DNA from: Virgisporangium ochraceum
GTDB lineage: Bacteria; Actinomycetota; Actinomycetes; Mycobacteriales; Micromonosporaceae
Reading direction: 5' to 3'
Length of the DNA stretch: 64,000 bases
Assembly: GCF_016863655.1 (NCBI RefSeq)
Contig: NZ_BOPH01000021.1
Coordinates: forward strand, 1 to 64,000
Under the pieces are notes generated by a model. That model saw only the letters and a program-made list of their open reading frames with translations, made no database searches and was not told the origin of the DNA. Numbering within the stretch: the first letter of the stretch is position 1; the number at the start of each line of letters is the position of its first letter. This document shows positions 52,224 through 60,389 of this stretch, piece after piece. Position numbers and translations under genes: made by a program.

Positions 52224-53366
52224 ATGACCGTCGCTTACCTGGTGGACGCGCTGCGCACCCCGGTCGGCCGGCGCGGCGGCGCGCTGGCCGGCGTCCACCC
52301 CGCCGACCTCGGGGCACACGTGCTGCGGGCGCTGGTCGACCGCACCGGCATCGACCCGGCCACCGTCGACGACGTGATCTTCGGCTGCGTCGACACCATC
52401 GGCCCGCAGGCCGGCAACATCGCCCGCACCTCGTGGCTCGCGGCCGGGCTGCCCGAGGAGGTTCCCGGGGTCACCGTCGACCGGCAGTGCGGCTCGTCGC
52501 AGCAGGCCGTCCACTTCGCCGCGCAGGCCGTCCTGTCCGGAACGGCCGACCTCGTGGTCGCCGGCGGCGTGCAGAACATGAGCATGGTGCCGATCGCCTC
52601 GGCGATGACGGCGGGCGGCCACTCCGGTCCCTTCGCGGGATCCGTCGGCTGGAGCGAGCGCTACGGCGACCAGGAGATCTCGCAGTTCCGCGCCGCCGAG
52701 CTCATCGCCGCGAAGTGGGACCTGTCGCGCGAGGAGATGGAGGAGTTCGCGCTCGGCAGCCACCAGCGCGCGGTGCTCGCGACCATGGAGGGCCGCTTCG
52801 CCCGCGAGATCGTGCCGGTCGGCTCCTTCGACACCGACGAGGGTCCGCGCCGCGACACCTCCCTCGACAGGATGGCGAAGCTGCCGACGCTCTCCGAGGG
52901 CGGACGGGTCACCGCCGCCCTGGCGAGCCAGATCTCCGACGGCGCCGCCGCCCTCCTCGTCGCCTCGGAGCAGGCGGTCGCCCGGTACAACCTCAAGCCC
53001 CGGGCGGCGGTACGACACCTCGGAGTGCGGGCCGCCGACCCGGTCTACATGCTCACCGGTCCCATCCCCGCCACCCACCGTGCGCTGGAACGCAGCGGCC
53101 TCACCGTCGACGACATCGACCTGGTCGAGATCAACGAGGCGTTCGTGCCGGTGGTCCTCGCCTGGCAGCGCGAGCTCGGGTTCGACCTCGCGCGGGTCAA
53201 CGTCAACGGCGGCGCGGTCGCGTTGGGCCACCCGCTCGGCGCCACGGGTGCGAAGCTGATGACGACGCTGCTGCACGAGCTCGAACGCACCGGCGGACGC
53301 TACGGCCTGCAGACCATGTGCGAGGGCGGGGGAACCGCGAATGTCACCATCATCGAACGCGTCTGA
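52224..53366 (+). CDS. FadA5-like thiolase
   Basis: A 380-residue thiolase: [18 protein letters not shown] (acylating Cys near residue 92), [42 protein letters not shown], and [17 protein letters not shown]. It resembles FadA5, the steroid side-chain thiolase, more than FadA6, although FadA5 is normally under KstR1. It may act on the opened ring chain instead. ATG 52224 follows the operator by only 6 bases, so the mRNA may be leaderless. Confidence 0.85.
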   Translation: MTVAYLVDALRTPVGRRGGALAGVHPADLGAHVLRALVDRTGIDPATVDDVIFGCVDTIGPQAGNIARTSWLAAGLPEEVPGVTVDRQCGSSQQAVHFAAQAVLSGTADLVVAGGVQNMSMVPIASAMTAGGHSGPFAGSVGWSERYGDQEISQFRAAELIAAKWDLSREEMEEFALGSHQRAVLATMEGRFAREIVPVGSFDTDEGPRRDTSLDRMAKLPTLSEGGRVTAALASQISDGAAALLVASEQAVARYNLKPRAAVRHLGVRAADPVYMLTGPIPATHRALERSGLTVDDIDLVEINEAFVPVVLAWQRELGFDLARVNVNGGAVALGHPLGATGAKLMTTLLHELERTGGRYGLQTMCEGGGTANVTIIERV

Positions 53367-54108
53367 TGTGGACGGTCGCGCCGTCCTGGTGACCGGCGGC
53401 AGCCGCGGCATCGGCCGCACCATCGCGGCACGCTTCGCGGCCGCCGGGGCCCGGGTGCTCGCCTGCTCGCGCCGCGAACCGGCGGTCGCTGTTCCCGGCG
53501 TCGAGTTCCTTTCCGGTGACGTGCGTGAGCCCGACGTCGCCACCTCGCTCGTCGACGAGGCGGTGCGCCGCTTCGGCCGCCTCGACGTGGTGGTGAACAA
53601 CGCCGGCGGCGGCCCGTCGGTGCCGGCCGCGGACGCGTCCCCGAACCTGGTGACCTCGGTGGTGCGGCTCAACCTCCTGGCGCCGTTCTTCGTCGCCCAG
53701 GCCGCCAACGCCGTGATGCGCGCCCAGGACGGCGGCGGCCTGATCATCAACATCGGCAGCGTGTCGGCCACCGACCCGGTTCCCGGCACGGCGGCCTACG
53801 CCGCGGCCAAGGCCGGCCTGTCGGTGCTGACCCGCGCGCTCGCCGTGGAGTGGGCCCCGGCCGTGCGCGTGGTCGAGGTGATGGCCGGCCTGGTCCGCAC
53901 GGAGGAGAACGGGCACCACTACGGCAACGAGGAGACGCTGTCCGCCGTCGACGCCACCGTCCCCCTGGGCCGCATGGCCACCCCCGACGACATCGCCGAC
54001 GCGTGCCTCCTCCTGTGCTCCCCGTTGGCCACCTACCTGACCGGCACCACCCTGCGAGTCGACGGCGGCGGCCAACTCCCCGCCTTCACCACCCTGACCA
54101 CCCGCTGA
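53341..54108 (+). CDS. Short-chain dehydrogenase/reductase
   Basis: A 255-residue SDR: AVLVTGGSRGIGRTIAARF, NNAGGGPSVP, NIGSVSATDPVPGTAAYAAAKAGLSVL, YLTGTTLRVDGGGQL. Tyr and Lys are in place. ATG 53341 lies 26 bases inside the thiolase gene after a GGGGG-type ribosome site; GTG 53368, 2 bases after the thiolase stop, is an alternative. Same operon as the thiolase; its stop is in a shared bidirectional hairpin. Confidence 0.82.
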   Translation: MSPSSNASDVDGRAVLVTGGSRGIGRTIAARFAAAGARVLACSRREPAVAVPGVEFLSGDVREPDVATSLVDEAVRRFGRLDVVVNNAGGGPSVPAADASPNLVTSVVRLNLLAPFFVAQAANAVMRAQDGGGLIINIGSVSATDPVPGTAAYAAAKAGLSVLTRALAVEWAPAVRVVEVMAGLVRTEENGHHYGNEETLSAVDATVPLGRMATPDDIADACLLLCSPLATYLTGTTLRVDGGGQLPAFTTLTTR

Positions 54109-54138
54109 CCCCCGCCGCCGCGGGGGCGCGGGGTCAGC
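54104..54138. terminator. Bidirectional terminator holding two stop codons
   Basis: GCTGACCCC at 54104-54112 pairs with GGGGTCAGC at 54130-54138, with a GC-rich inner stem. The TGA stops of the SDR (+) and the small FadE gene (-) are both within the stem arms, an economical end for convergent genes. Confidence 0.75.
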
Positions 54139-55117
54139 GTAGGGCGGGGGTGGCCAGTTCGCGGCGTAGGGTCACCGGGTCGCCGGCCAGGAGGCGGTTG
54201 GCCGTGGCGCGCTTGAAGTAGCGGTGGGCGTCGTGCTCCCAGGTGAAGCCGATGCCACCGAACAGCTGGATGCACTCGCCGGTCACCGTGTACGCGGCCT
54301 CCGTCGCCACGAGCTTGGCCACGGTCGCGGCCACCGGGAACTCGTCGGTGCCGGCCACCCGCACCGCGTACCAGGCGCTCGACGTCGCCGCCTCCAGCCG
54401 CACGGTCAGGTCGGCCACCCGGTGCCGCAGCGCCTGGAACGTCGCCAGCGGCGCGCCGAACTGCTCCCGCGTCCTCAGGTGCTCCACGGCCGCCGCCAGC
54501 GCGGCCCGCGCCACCCCGACCGACTCCACCGCCAGCCCCGCCCGCAGCAGGCTCGACGCGTGCCCGCCCGACGAACCGACCCGCGACGCCGGTGCGCCGT
54601 CGAACGACAGGGAAGCCTGCGACCGCGTCTGGTCGAGGGTCGGGTGGACGGTGCGGGTGGCGGGCCCGAGCGGCACCGCGAACAGTCCCCCCGCGCAGGC
54701 GACGACCGCCACGTCGGCGCGGTCGCCGTCGAGCACGTGAGAGGCCGTGCCGTCGACGCGGTACGCGTCGCCGTCGGCCGTGGCGCGCAGGTCGCCGAAC
54801 GCCAGCGTCGCCACCGCAGAGCCGGACGCCAGGTCGGGCAGCAGGGCGGCGCCCGCCGGCGTCGTCGCGTCGATGGCCGCCGTCGCGGTCGTGGTCGCGA
54901 GCAACGGGACCGGCGTGAGCGCGGCACCGGTCTCCTCCAGCGCGACCGCGACCTCCACCAGCGACGCGCCGAAACCGCCGTGCTTGTCCGGGACGACGAG
55001 CGCGGTCAGCCCGAGCTCGTCGACCATCTTCGACCACAGCCGGTCGTCGGCCCGGTCGAGCAGCCGACGCACGGCCGCGCGCAGGTCCCGTTGCTCGTCG
55101 GTGAACGTGAAGTCCAC
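54134..55117 (-). CDS. Acyl-CoA dehydrogenase, small FadE32/33-type subunit
   Basis: A 327-residue acyl-CoA dehydrogenase chain: FTFTDEQRDLRAAVRRLL, VVPDKHGGFGASLVEVAVALEETGAALTPVPLL, LRTREQFGAPLATFQALRHRVADL, and CIQLFGGIGFTWEHDAHRYFKRA. It follows the FadE30-like gene by 3 bases. By analogy with FadE31-FadE32 it is probably a beta subunit of a heterotetramer. Confidence 0.82.
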   Translation of the reverse strand: MDFTFTDEQRDLRAAVRRLLDRADDRLWSKMVDELGLTALVVPDKHGGFGASLVEVAVALEETGAALTPVPLLATTTATAAIDATTPAGAALLPDLASGSAVATLAFGDLRATADGDAYRVDGTASHVLDGDRADVAVVACAGGLFAVPLGPATRTVHPTLDQTRSQASLSFDGAPASRVGSSGGHASSLLRAGLAVESVGVARAALAAAVEHLRTREQFGAPLATFQALRHRVADLTVRLEAATSSAWYAVRVAGTDEFPVAATVAKLVATEAAYTVTGECIQLFGGIGFTWEHDAHRYFKRATANRLLAGDPVTLRRELATPALR

Positions 55118-55120
55118 GCC

Positions 55121-56251
55121 TCACCCCCGCCCGACGCGGCCGAGGACGTGGTTGGCGACGATGTTCCGCTGCACCTCGTTGGACCCGCCGTAGATGGTGT
55201 CGGCGCGGGTGAACAGGAACAGCCGCTGCGCCGCCGACAGCTCGTACGGCTCGCCCTCGGCCAGGGTCGCCGCCGCGCCCTGCACGTCCATCGCCAGCTC
55301 GCCCAGCCGCTGGTGCCACGGTGCCCACAGGAGCTTCGCCACCGAGGGCTCGATGCCCGGGCCGGTGGCGCTGAGCGTGCGCAGGGCCTGGTGGCGCAGC
55401 GTTTGCAGCCCCACCCACGCGTCGACGATCCGGTCGGTCCACAGTGGATCGTCGAGCAGGCCGCGGTCACGCGCCACCGCCACGATCTCGTCGAGCTCGC
55501 GGGCGAACCCGATCTGCTGCCCGAGCGTCGCGATGCCGCGCTCGAACGCGAGCGTGCCGGTGGCGACCCGCCAGCCGTCACCGGGCGCGCCGACGATGTT
55601 GCCGGCCTCGGTGACGGCGCCGTCGAAGAAGACCTCGTTGAACTCCGAGGTTCCGGTCAGCTGGACGATCGGCCGCACCGACACCCCCGGCTGGCGCATC
55701 GGCACCAGCAGGTACGACAGCCCGCGGTGCCGCGTCGAGCCCGGTTCGGTGCGGCAGAGCACGAAGCACCAGTCGGCCAGGTGCGCCAGCGACGTCCACA
55801 CCTTCTGGCCGGTGACGCGCCAGACGTCGCCGTCCAACGTGGCCCTGGTCTGTACGGCGGCCAGATCGCTGCCGGCGCCCGGCTCCGAGTAGCCCTGGCA
55901 CCACAGCTCCTCGGCCCGCGCGATCGGCGGGAGGAACCGCTCGCACTGCTCCGGTGTGCCGTAGGCGATCAGCGTCGGCGCGAGCAGGTACTCGCCGATG
56001 TGGCTCAGCCGCCCCGGTCCGCCCGCGCGGGCGTACTCCTCGAAGAACGCCACCTGGGTCGCGACGTCGGCACCGGCACCGCCGTGGGTGGTCGGCCAGC
56101 CGAGGCCGATCCAGCCGGCGGCGCCGAGCGCCTTCTCCCACCGCACGCGCAGCTCGACGTTCTCGTGCTCGCGGCCGGGTCCGCCGGTTCCGGCCAACGC
56201 GGCGAACTCACCGGTGAGGTTGGCGGCGAGCCACTCGCGGAACTCCTCCAT
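55121..56251 (-). CDS. fadE30: FadE30-like acyl-CoA dehydrogenase
   Basis: A 376-residue acyl-CoA dehydrogenase closely matching mycobacterial FadE30: EEFREWLAANLTGEFAALAG...GGPGREHE, ELWCQGYSEPGAGSDLA, GQKVWTSLAHLADWCFVLCRTEPGSTRHRGLSYLLVPM, RADTIYGGSNEVQRNIVANHVLG. FadE30 desaturates HIP-CoA early in the pathway. ATG 56251 begins the FadE30 homology; the longer frame reads into the SDR end. One base separates it from the SDR stop. Confidence 0.88.
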   Translation of the reverse strand: MEEFREWLAANLTGEFAALAGTGGPGREHENVELRVRWEKALGAAGWIGLGWPTTHGGAGADVATQVAFFEEYARAGGPGRLSHIGEYLLAPTLIAYGTPEQCERFLPPIARAEELWCQGYSEPGAGSDLAAVQTRATLDGDVWRVTGQKVWTSLAHLADWCFVLCRTEPGSTRHRGLSYLLVPMRQPGVSVRPIVQLTGTSEFNEVFFDGAVTEAGNIVGAPGDGWRVATGTLAFERGIATLGQQIGFARELDEIVAVARDRGLLDDPLWTDRIVDAWVGLQTLRHQALRTLSATGPGIEPSVAKLLWAPWHQRLGELAMDVQGAAATLAEGEPYELSAAQRLFLFTRADTIYGGSNEVQRNIVANHVLGRVGRG

Positions 56252-56252
56252 G

Positions 56253-57203
56253 TCAGGCCCCGGGGCCCGCGCCCGCGGAGGCGGGCGCATCAGACACAGC
56301 CCCGTACACCGGGACAGGGGGAGGCGCGTCCGCGATCAGCTTGTGCACCACGTCTCCCAGCTCCGCCGGGTCCCACCGCCGGCCGGCGTCGACCGGCGGG
56401 CCGTGCCGCCAGCCGTCGGCGAGGCTCACCTGTCCCCCGCTCACCTCGAACACCCGGCCCGTGACCGCCGCCGATCCCGAGCTGCCCAGCCACACCACGA
56501 GCGGCGACACGTTCTCCGGCGCCATCGCGTCGAACCCTTCCGCCGGCGCGCGCATCATGTCGGCGAACACCGTCTCCGTCATCGGGGTGCGGGCGCTCGG
56601 CGCGATCGCGTTCACGGTGACGCCGTAGCGCGCCAGCTCGACGGCCGCCACCTGGGTGAGGGCCACGATGCCGGCCTTCGCCGCGGCGTAGTTCACCTGG
56701 CCGACGCTACCGAACAACCCGGCGCCGGAACTGGTGTTGACGACCCGCGCCGCGGCCGGGCTTCCGGCCTTGGCCCGGTCGCGCCAGTAGGCCGCCGCGT
56801 GCCGCATCGGCGCCGCGTGACCCTTGAGGTTGACCCGCACCGCGGCGTCCCACTCCTCCTCGGTGACGCTGACGAGCATGCGGTCGCGGGCGAGGCCGGC
56901 GTTGTTCACCAGCGTGTCGAGCCCGCCGAACGTGGTCACCGCGAAGCGGACGAGCGAGGCGGCGAACTCCCAGTCGGCGACGTCGCCGGGGCACGCTGAC
57001 GCGGTCCCGCCGCTGTTCTCCACAGTGGACACGACGGCGGCCGCGGCGTCCGCGGACAGATCGTTGACGACGACGCGGGCCCCGGCGGCGGCGAACGCCA
57101 GCGCGTGCGCCCGCCCGATGCCCTGCCCGGCACCGGTGACGACCACCACCCGGTCGGCACAGATGCCCGGTCCGCCGGTGCCCTCCCGCGAGAGTCCGGT
57201 CAC
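56253..57203 (-). CDS. Rv3548c-like SDR
   Basis: A 316-residue SDR with the unusual long tail of Rv3548c: VVVVTGAGQGIGRAHALAFAAAGARVVVNDL, LKGHAAPMRHAAAYWRDRAKAG, NYAAAKAGIVALTQVAAVELARYGVTVNAIAPSARTPMTETVFADMM, DAMAPENVSPLVVWLGS...PPPVPVYGA. A conserved gene beside the steroid cluster in mycobacteria; its reaction is not settled. GTG 57203 overlaps the LLM oxidoreductase stop as GTGA. Confidence 0.87.
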   Translation of the reverse strand: MTGLSREGTGGPGICADRVVVVTGAGQGIGRAHALAFAAAGARVVVNDLSADAAAAVVSTVENSGGTASACPGDVADWEFAASLVRFAVTTFGGLDTLVNNAGLARDRMLVSVTEEEWDAAVRVNLKGHAAPMRHAAAYWRDRAKAGSPAAARVVNTSSGAGLFGSVGQVNYAAAKAGIVALTQVAAVELARYGVTVNAIAPSARTPMTETVFADMMRAPAEGFDAMAPENVSPLVVWLGSSGSAAVTGRVFEVSGGQVSLADGWRHGPPVDAGRRWDPAELGDVVHKLIADAPPPVPVYGAVSDAPASAGAGPGA

Positions 57204-58048
57204 GGGAGCAGCTCCTTCCGGTAGCGCAGCACGCGTTTCTCCGTTCCCGCGAGGTCGGTCATGTCGGTCCGGATCACGACGCGGGAGACGCCCAGCGCCG
57301 CCAGTTCCCCGAGCTCCGCCGCGGTGCGCGGCGCCCGCGCGGTGACCTCGACGCCGGCCGGGTCGCGACCGACCGCCGCGCACTCCCGCCGGAGGACGTC
57401 GAGCAGGCCGGCGAGGCCCGCCGCGTCGACGCCGAGCGGGTAGAAGCCGTCGCCGAACCGGGCGGCGCGACGGGCGGCGGCGGCGCTGTGCCCGCCCACG
57501 ACCACCCGCACGCCGGTCGGACGCGCCGGACGCGGCATCGAGTGCACACCGCGGAAGCGGACGAACTCACCGTCGAATGTGGACGGTGTGTCCCTCCACA
57601 GTGCACGCATCGCGGCCAGGTACTCGTCGGCGCGGCGGCCACGGTGCTCGAACGGGACCCCCACCGCGTCGTACTCCTCGCGCAGCCACCCCACGCCGAC
57701 GCCCGCGAGCAGGCGGCCGCCGCTCAGCACGTCGATCGTGGACAGCCGCTTCGCGAGGTGCACGGGGTTGTGCAGCGGCAGGATCAGCATCGCCACGCCG
57801 AGCTTCAGGGTGGTGGTGTGCGCGGCGGCGAACGTCAGCCAGTGCAACGGGTCGGGCACGTCGTCGGCCGGTCCGAGGCTCATCACGCCGCTCGGGTCGT
57901 ACGGGTACACGGGCGCGTACTCCCCCGGCACCACCACGTGCTCGACCGTCCACACCGACTCGCAGCCGAGGCCCTCCAGCAGCCGCACGAACGCCGCCGC
58001 GGCGCGGGGGTCGGTACCCGCGGTCGGCGACATGACACCGAGGTCCAC
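57200..58048 (-). CDS. LLM-class F420-dependent oxidoreductase
   Basis: A 282-residue luciferase-like monooxygenase-fold protein: GCESVWTVEHVVVPGEYAPVYPY, LKLGVAMLILPLHNPVHLAKRLSTIDVLSGGRLLAGVGVGWLREEYDAVGVPF, VRVVVGGHSAAAARRAARFGDGFYPLG. The pattern suits F420 rather than FMN. It is the first gene of the fadE30 operon, with GTG 58048 ten bases from the second-type operator. Confidence 0.87.
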   Translation of the reverse strand: MDLGVMSPTAGTDPRAAAAFVRLLEGLGCESVWTVEHVVVPGEYAPVYPYDPSGVMSLGPADDVPDPLHWLTFAAAHTTTLKLGVAMLILPLHNPVHLAKRLSTIDVLSGGRLLAGVGVGWLREEYDAVGVPFEHRGRRADEYLAAMRALWRDTPSTFDGEFVRFRGVHSMPRPARPTGVRVVVGGHSAAAARRAARFGDGFYPLGVDAAGLAGLLDVLRRECAAVGRDPAGVEVTARAPRTAAELGELAALGVSRVVIRTDMTDLAGTEKRVLRYRKELLP

Positions 58049-58057
58049 GCCTGGACC

Positions 58058-58079
58058 CTACCAAATGCTTGCTTGGTAG
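58058..58079. promoter_or_regulatory. Second-type steroid-locus operator
   Basis: CTACCAA and TTGGTAG are exact arms around ATGCTTGC. It shares the 15-mer AATGCTTGCTTGGTA with the palindrome at 52184. On the minus strand AGCAAGCATTTGGT is one mismatch from the KstR2 consensus. It lies between divergent starts at 58048 and 58089. Confidence 0.78.
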
Positions 58080-58088
58080 CGATACCGT

Positions 58089-58841
58089 ATGGAGGTGCTG
58101 CTCGACTTCTCCGCCCGCACCGGGGCCGCCCTCGTGGTGGGCGCCACCGGCGGCATCGGGTCCGCCGTCGCGCGCCGGCTCGCCGCCGCCGGAAGCGCGC
58201 TTAACCTCACCTACCGCGGCGACCGCGCCGGGGCCGAGGCCCTCGCGTCGGACCTGTCGGCGCGCGCCTGGCAGGTCGACCTCACCGACGCGGACGCGAC
58301 CGCCCGGGCCGTCGAGGAGATGGGCGAGCTCCACACGGTGGTCTACGCCGCCGGCCCGCACGTGCCGATGGTCCACCTGAGCCGGGTGACGCCGGAGCAG
58401 TTCCGCACCCAGGTCACCGCCGACGTCCTCGGTTTCTTCCACCTCGTGGCGGCGGTGCTGCCGGTGCTGCGGAGCAGCCGCGGCGGCCTGGTCGCGGTCA
58501 CCACGGCCGCGACCCGGCGCCACCCGGTGCGCGACGGCCTGTCGGCGGCGCCGAAGGGCGCGATCGAGGCGCTGGTGCGCGGCATCGCCGCCGAGGAGGG
58601 CCGGTTCGGCGTGCGCGCCAACTGCGTCGGCCCGGGCATGACCACCGACGGCATGGCCGTACGCCTCATCGCGAGCGGCGACCTCGACGACCGCGCCCTC
58701 GACGCGGCGCGCGGCAACATCCCGCTGCGCCGCTTCGGCACCGCCGACGACGTCGCCGCGGCGGTGTGCTTCCTCGCCAGCGACGAGGCCGCGTACATCA
58801 CCGGCCAGAAACTCGACGTCGACGGCGGCTACGGCGTCTGA
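58089..58841 (+). CDS. SDR-family protein lacking the catalytic Tyr
   Basis: A 250-residue SDR: VVGATGGIGSAVARRLAAAG, VYAAGP in place of NNAG, and FLASDEAAYITGQKLDVDGGYGV. Where SDRs have YxxxK, this reads LSAAPK, so Lys is kept but Tyr is Ser (or Leu). It may be an NAD-binding non-oxidoreductase or use another base. ATG 58089 lies 9 bases from the operator, suggesting a very short leader. Confidence 0.8.
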   Translation: MEVLLDFSARTGAALVVGATGGIGSAVARRLAAAGSALNLTYRGDRAGAEALASDLSARAWQVDLTDADATARAVEEMGELHTVVYAAGPHVPMVHLSRVTPEQFRTQVTADVLGFFHLVAAVLPVLRSSRGGLVAVTTAATRRHPVRDGLSAAPKGAIEALVRGIAAEEGRFGVRANCVGPGMTTDGMAVRLIASGDLDDRALDAARGNIPLRRFGTADDVAAAVCFLASDEAAYITGQKLDVDGGYGV

Positions 58842-58859
58842 AGCCGTCAGGCCTCAGAC
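58836..58859. terminator. Hairpin between convergent SDR and livF genes
   Basis: GTCTGA-A-GCC and GGC-C-TCAGAC pair around GTCA just after the SDR stop and before the livF stop. A moderate stem that could serve both directions. Confidence 0.5.
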
Positions 58860-58861
58860 CG

Positions 58862-59596
58862 TCATTGGGGCTGAACCTCGGCCTCGACCTCTTCCAGCTC
58901 GACGCCGACCGCATGCTGGTACGCCCGGTCCAGCGCGCGCCCGCCGCCCTCCTCCGTGGCCACGACGGCCCCCCGGATCAGCACGTATCCGCGGTCGATC
59001 ACGCGCCGCGACGCGCCCAGTGCCGGTTCGGCCATCACCACGGCCACGCCCTCGCGGGCCAGCCCGGCGACCGTGTCGGCCAGCTCCCGCACGATCAGCG
59101 GTGCCAGCCCGGTCATCATCTCGTCGAGCAGCAGGACCCGCGGCGAGCCCATCAGGGCGCGCGTCACCACCAGCATCTGCTGCTCTCCGCCGGACAGCAC
59201 GCCGACCAGGCTGCGCAGCCGCGTCCGCAGGATCGGGAACCGGTCGATCGCCTCGTCGACCGCCGAGCGGGGCAGCCTCAGCAGCTCGGCCATCACCTGG
59301 AGGTTGTCGGCCACGTTCAGCCGGGGGAACAGCTGGCGCCCCTGCGGCACGATCGCGATGCCCGCGCGGGCCCGGGCCGCCGGCTTCATGCCGCTGACGT
59401 CGTCGCCGTCCAGAAAGATCTTTCCGGACGAGGGGACCGAGCCGTACGCGGCCAGCAGCAGGCTGCTTTTCCCCGCGCCGTTCGGCCCGACGAGCGCCGT
59501 GACCTTGCCGCCCGGGACGGCGAGGTCCACACCGGACAGTGCGCTGGAGTGTCCATACCGGACGGTGAGCCCCTCGACCCTCAGCTCATGCGCCAT
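58862..59596 (-). CDS. livF: Branched-chain-type ABC importer ATPase LivF
   Basis: 244 residues: Walker A GPNGAGKSS, Q-loop PQGRQLF, signature LSGGEQQMLVVTRALMG, Walker B LLLDEMMTGLAP. LivF-type length and C-terminus. ATG 59596 follows GAGGAGG, whereas ATG 59611 precedes that site. Overlaps livG by 11 bases and ends the importer operon. Confidence 0.9.
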   Translation of the reverse strand: MAHELRVEGLTVRYGHSSALSGVDLAVPGGKVTALVGPNGAGKSSLLLAAYGSVPSSGKIFLDGDDVSGMKPAARARAGIAIVPQGRQLFPRLNVADNLQVMAELLRLPRSAVDEAIDRFPILRTRLRSLVGVLSGGEQQMLVVTRALMGSPRVLLLDEMMTGLAPLIVRELADTVAGLAREGVAVVMAEPALGASRRVIDRGYVLIRGAVVATEEGGGRALDRAYQHAVGVELEEVEAEVQPQ

Positions 59597-60389
59597 GAGC
59601 GACCTCCTCATCAGAGTCGGAGTCGGAGTCGGCCACGCCGAAGTAGACCTGCTGCATCTGCGGGCTCGCCAGGCACTCGCGCGGGTCGCCGTCGAAGACG
59701 GCCCTGCCGCGGTCGAGCAGCATGATGCGGTCGACGAGCCCGGCGACGAGGTCGACGTTGTGGTCGACCAGGATCACCGCGTGCCCGCGCCGCTGCACGG
59801 TGCGGATGACGTCGATGATGCCGGCGACACCGGAGGCGTCGGACCCCGCGAACGGCTCGTCGAGCAGCAGCACCAACGGGTCGGACCCGAGGGCACGGCC
59901 GACCTCCACGAGCCGCTGCTCGCCGAGCGTCAGGTCGCCGGCCTCGCGGTCGAGGTCCACCAGCCCCAGCTCCGACGCGATCGCCTCGACCGCCGCCGTG
60001 TCCTCGGCCATCGACGGACGGATCGTGCCGAGCACCGCGGCGACCGTCATCCGCCACGGGTTCGGCATGCGGCGCGCGGCCCGGCCGAGCAGCAGGTTGT
60101 CGCGCACCGACAGCTCCAGCGCCAGTTGCGGGTACTGGAACGTGCGGGCGAGCCCCGCGCGAGCCCGCTTCGAGGCCGGGCCGGACAGGCGGTTGCCGCG
60201 CAGCGTCAGGGTTCCGGCGGTGGCCGCCTGCGCACCCGAGATGAGGTCGACGAGCGTGGTCTTGCCGGCGCCGTTCGGCCCGACCAGGCCGAGGATCTCG
60301 CCGCCGCTCAACCGCAGCGACACGTCGTCGAGGGCCACGACGCCGCCGTAGCGCTTGGTGAGGCCGTGCCCGACCAGAAGCTCATCCAC
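59586..60389 (-). CDS. livG: Branched-chain-type ABC importer ATPase LivG
   Basis: 267 residues: Walker A GPNGAGKTT, LARTFQYPQL, signature LTLGEQRLVEVGRAL (T replacing S), Walker B VLLLDEPFAGSD. LivG type, with an odd C-terminal SDSDSDSDEE run from a GAGTCGGAGTCGG repeat. Overlaps livM by 8 bases. Confidence 0.9.
   Translation of the reverse strand: MDELLVGHGLTKRYGGVVALDDVSLRLSGGEILGLVGPNGAGKTTLVDLISGAQAATAGTLTLRGNRLSGPASKRARAGLARTFQYPQLALELSVRDNLLLGRAARRMPNPWRMTVAAVLGTIRPSMAEDTAAVEAIASELGLVDLDREAGDLTLGEQRLVEVGRALGSDPLVLLLDEPFAGSDASGVAGIIDVIRTVQRRGHAVILVDHNVDLVAGLVDRIMLLDRGRAVFDGDPRECLASPQMQQVYFGVADSDSDSDEEVAHGA

Noticed and set aside
52178..52225. Upstream start for fadD3 at 52225
   Set aside because: It would cross the operator and overlap the divergent thiolase start; GTG 52177 gives family length.
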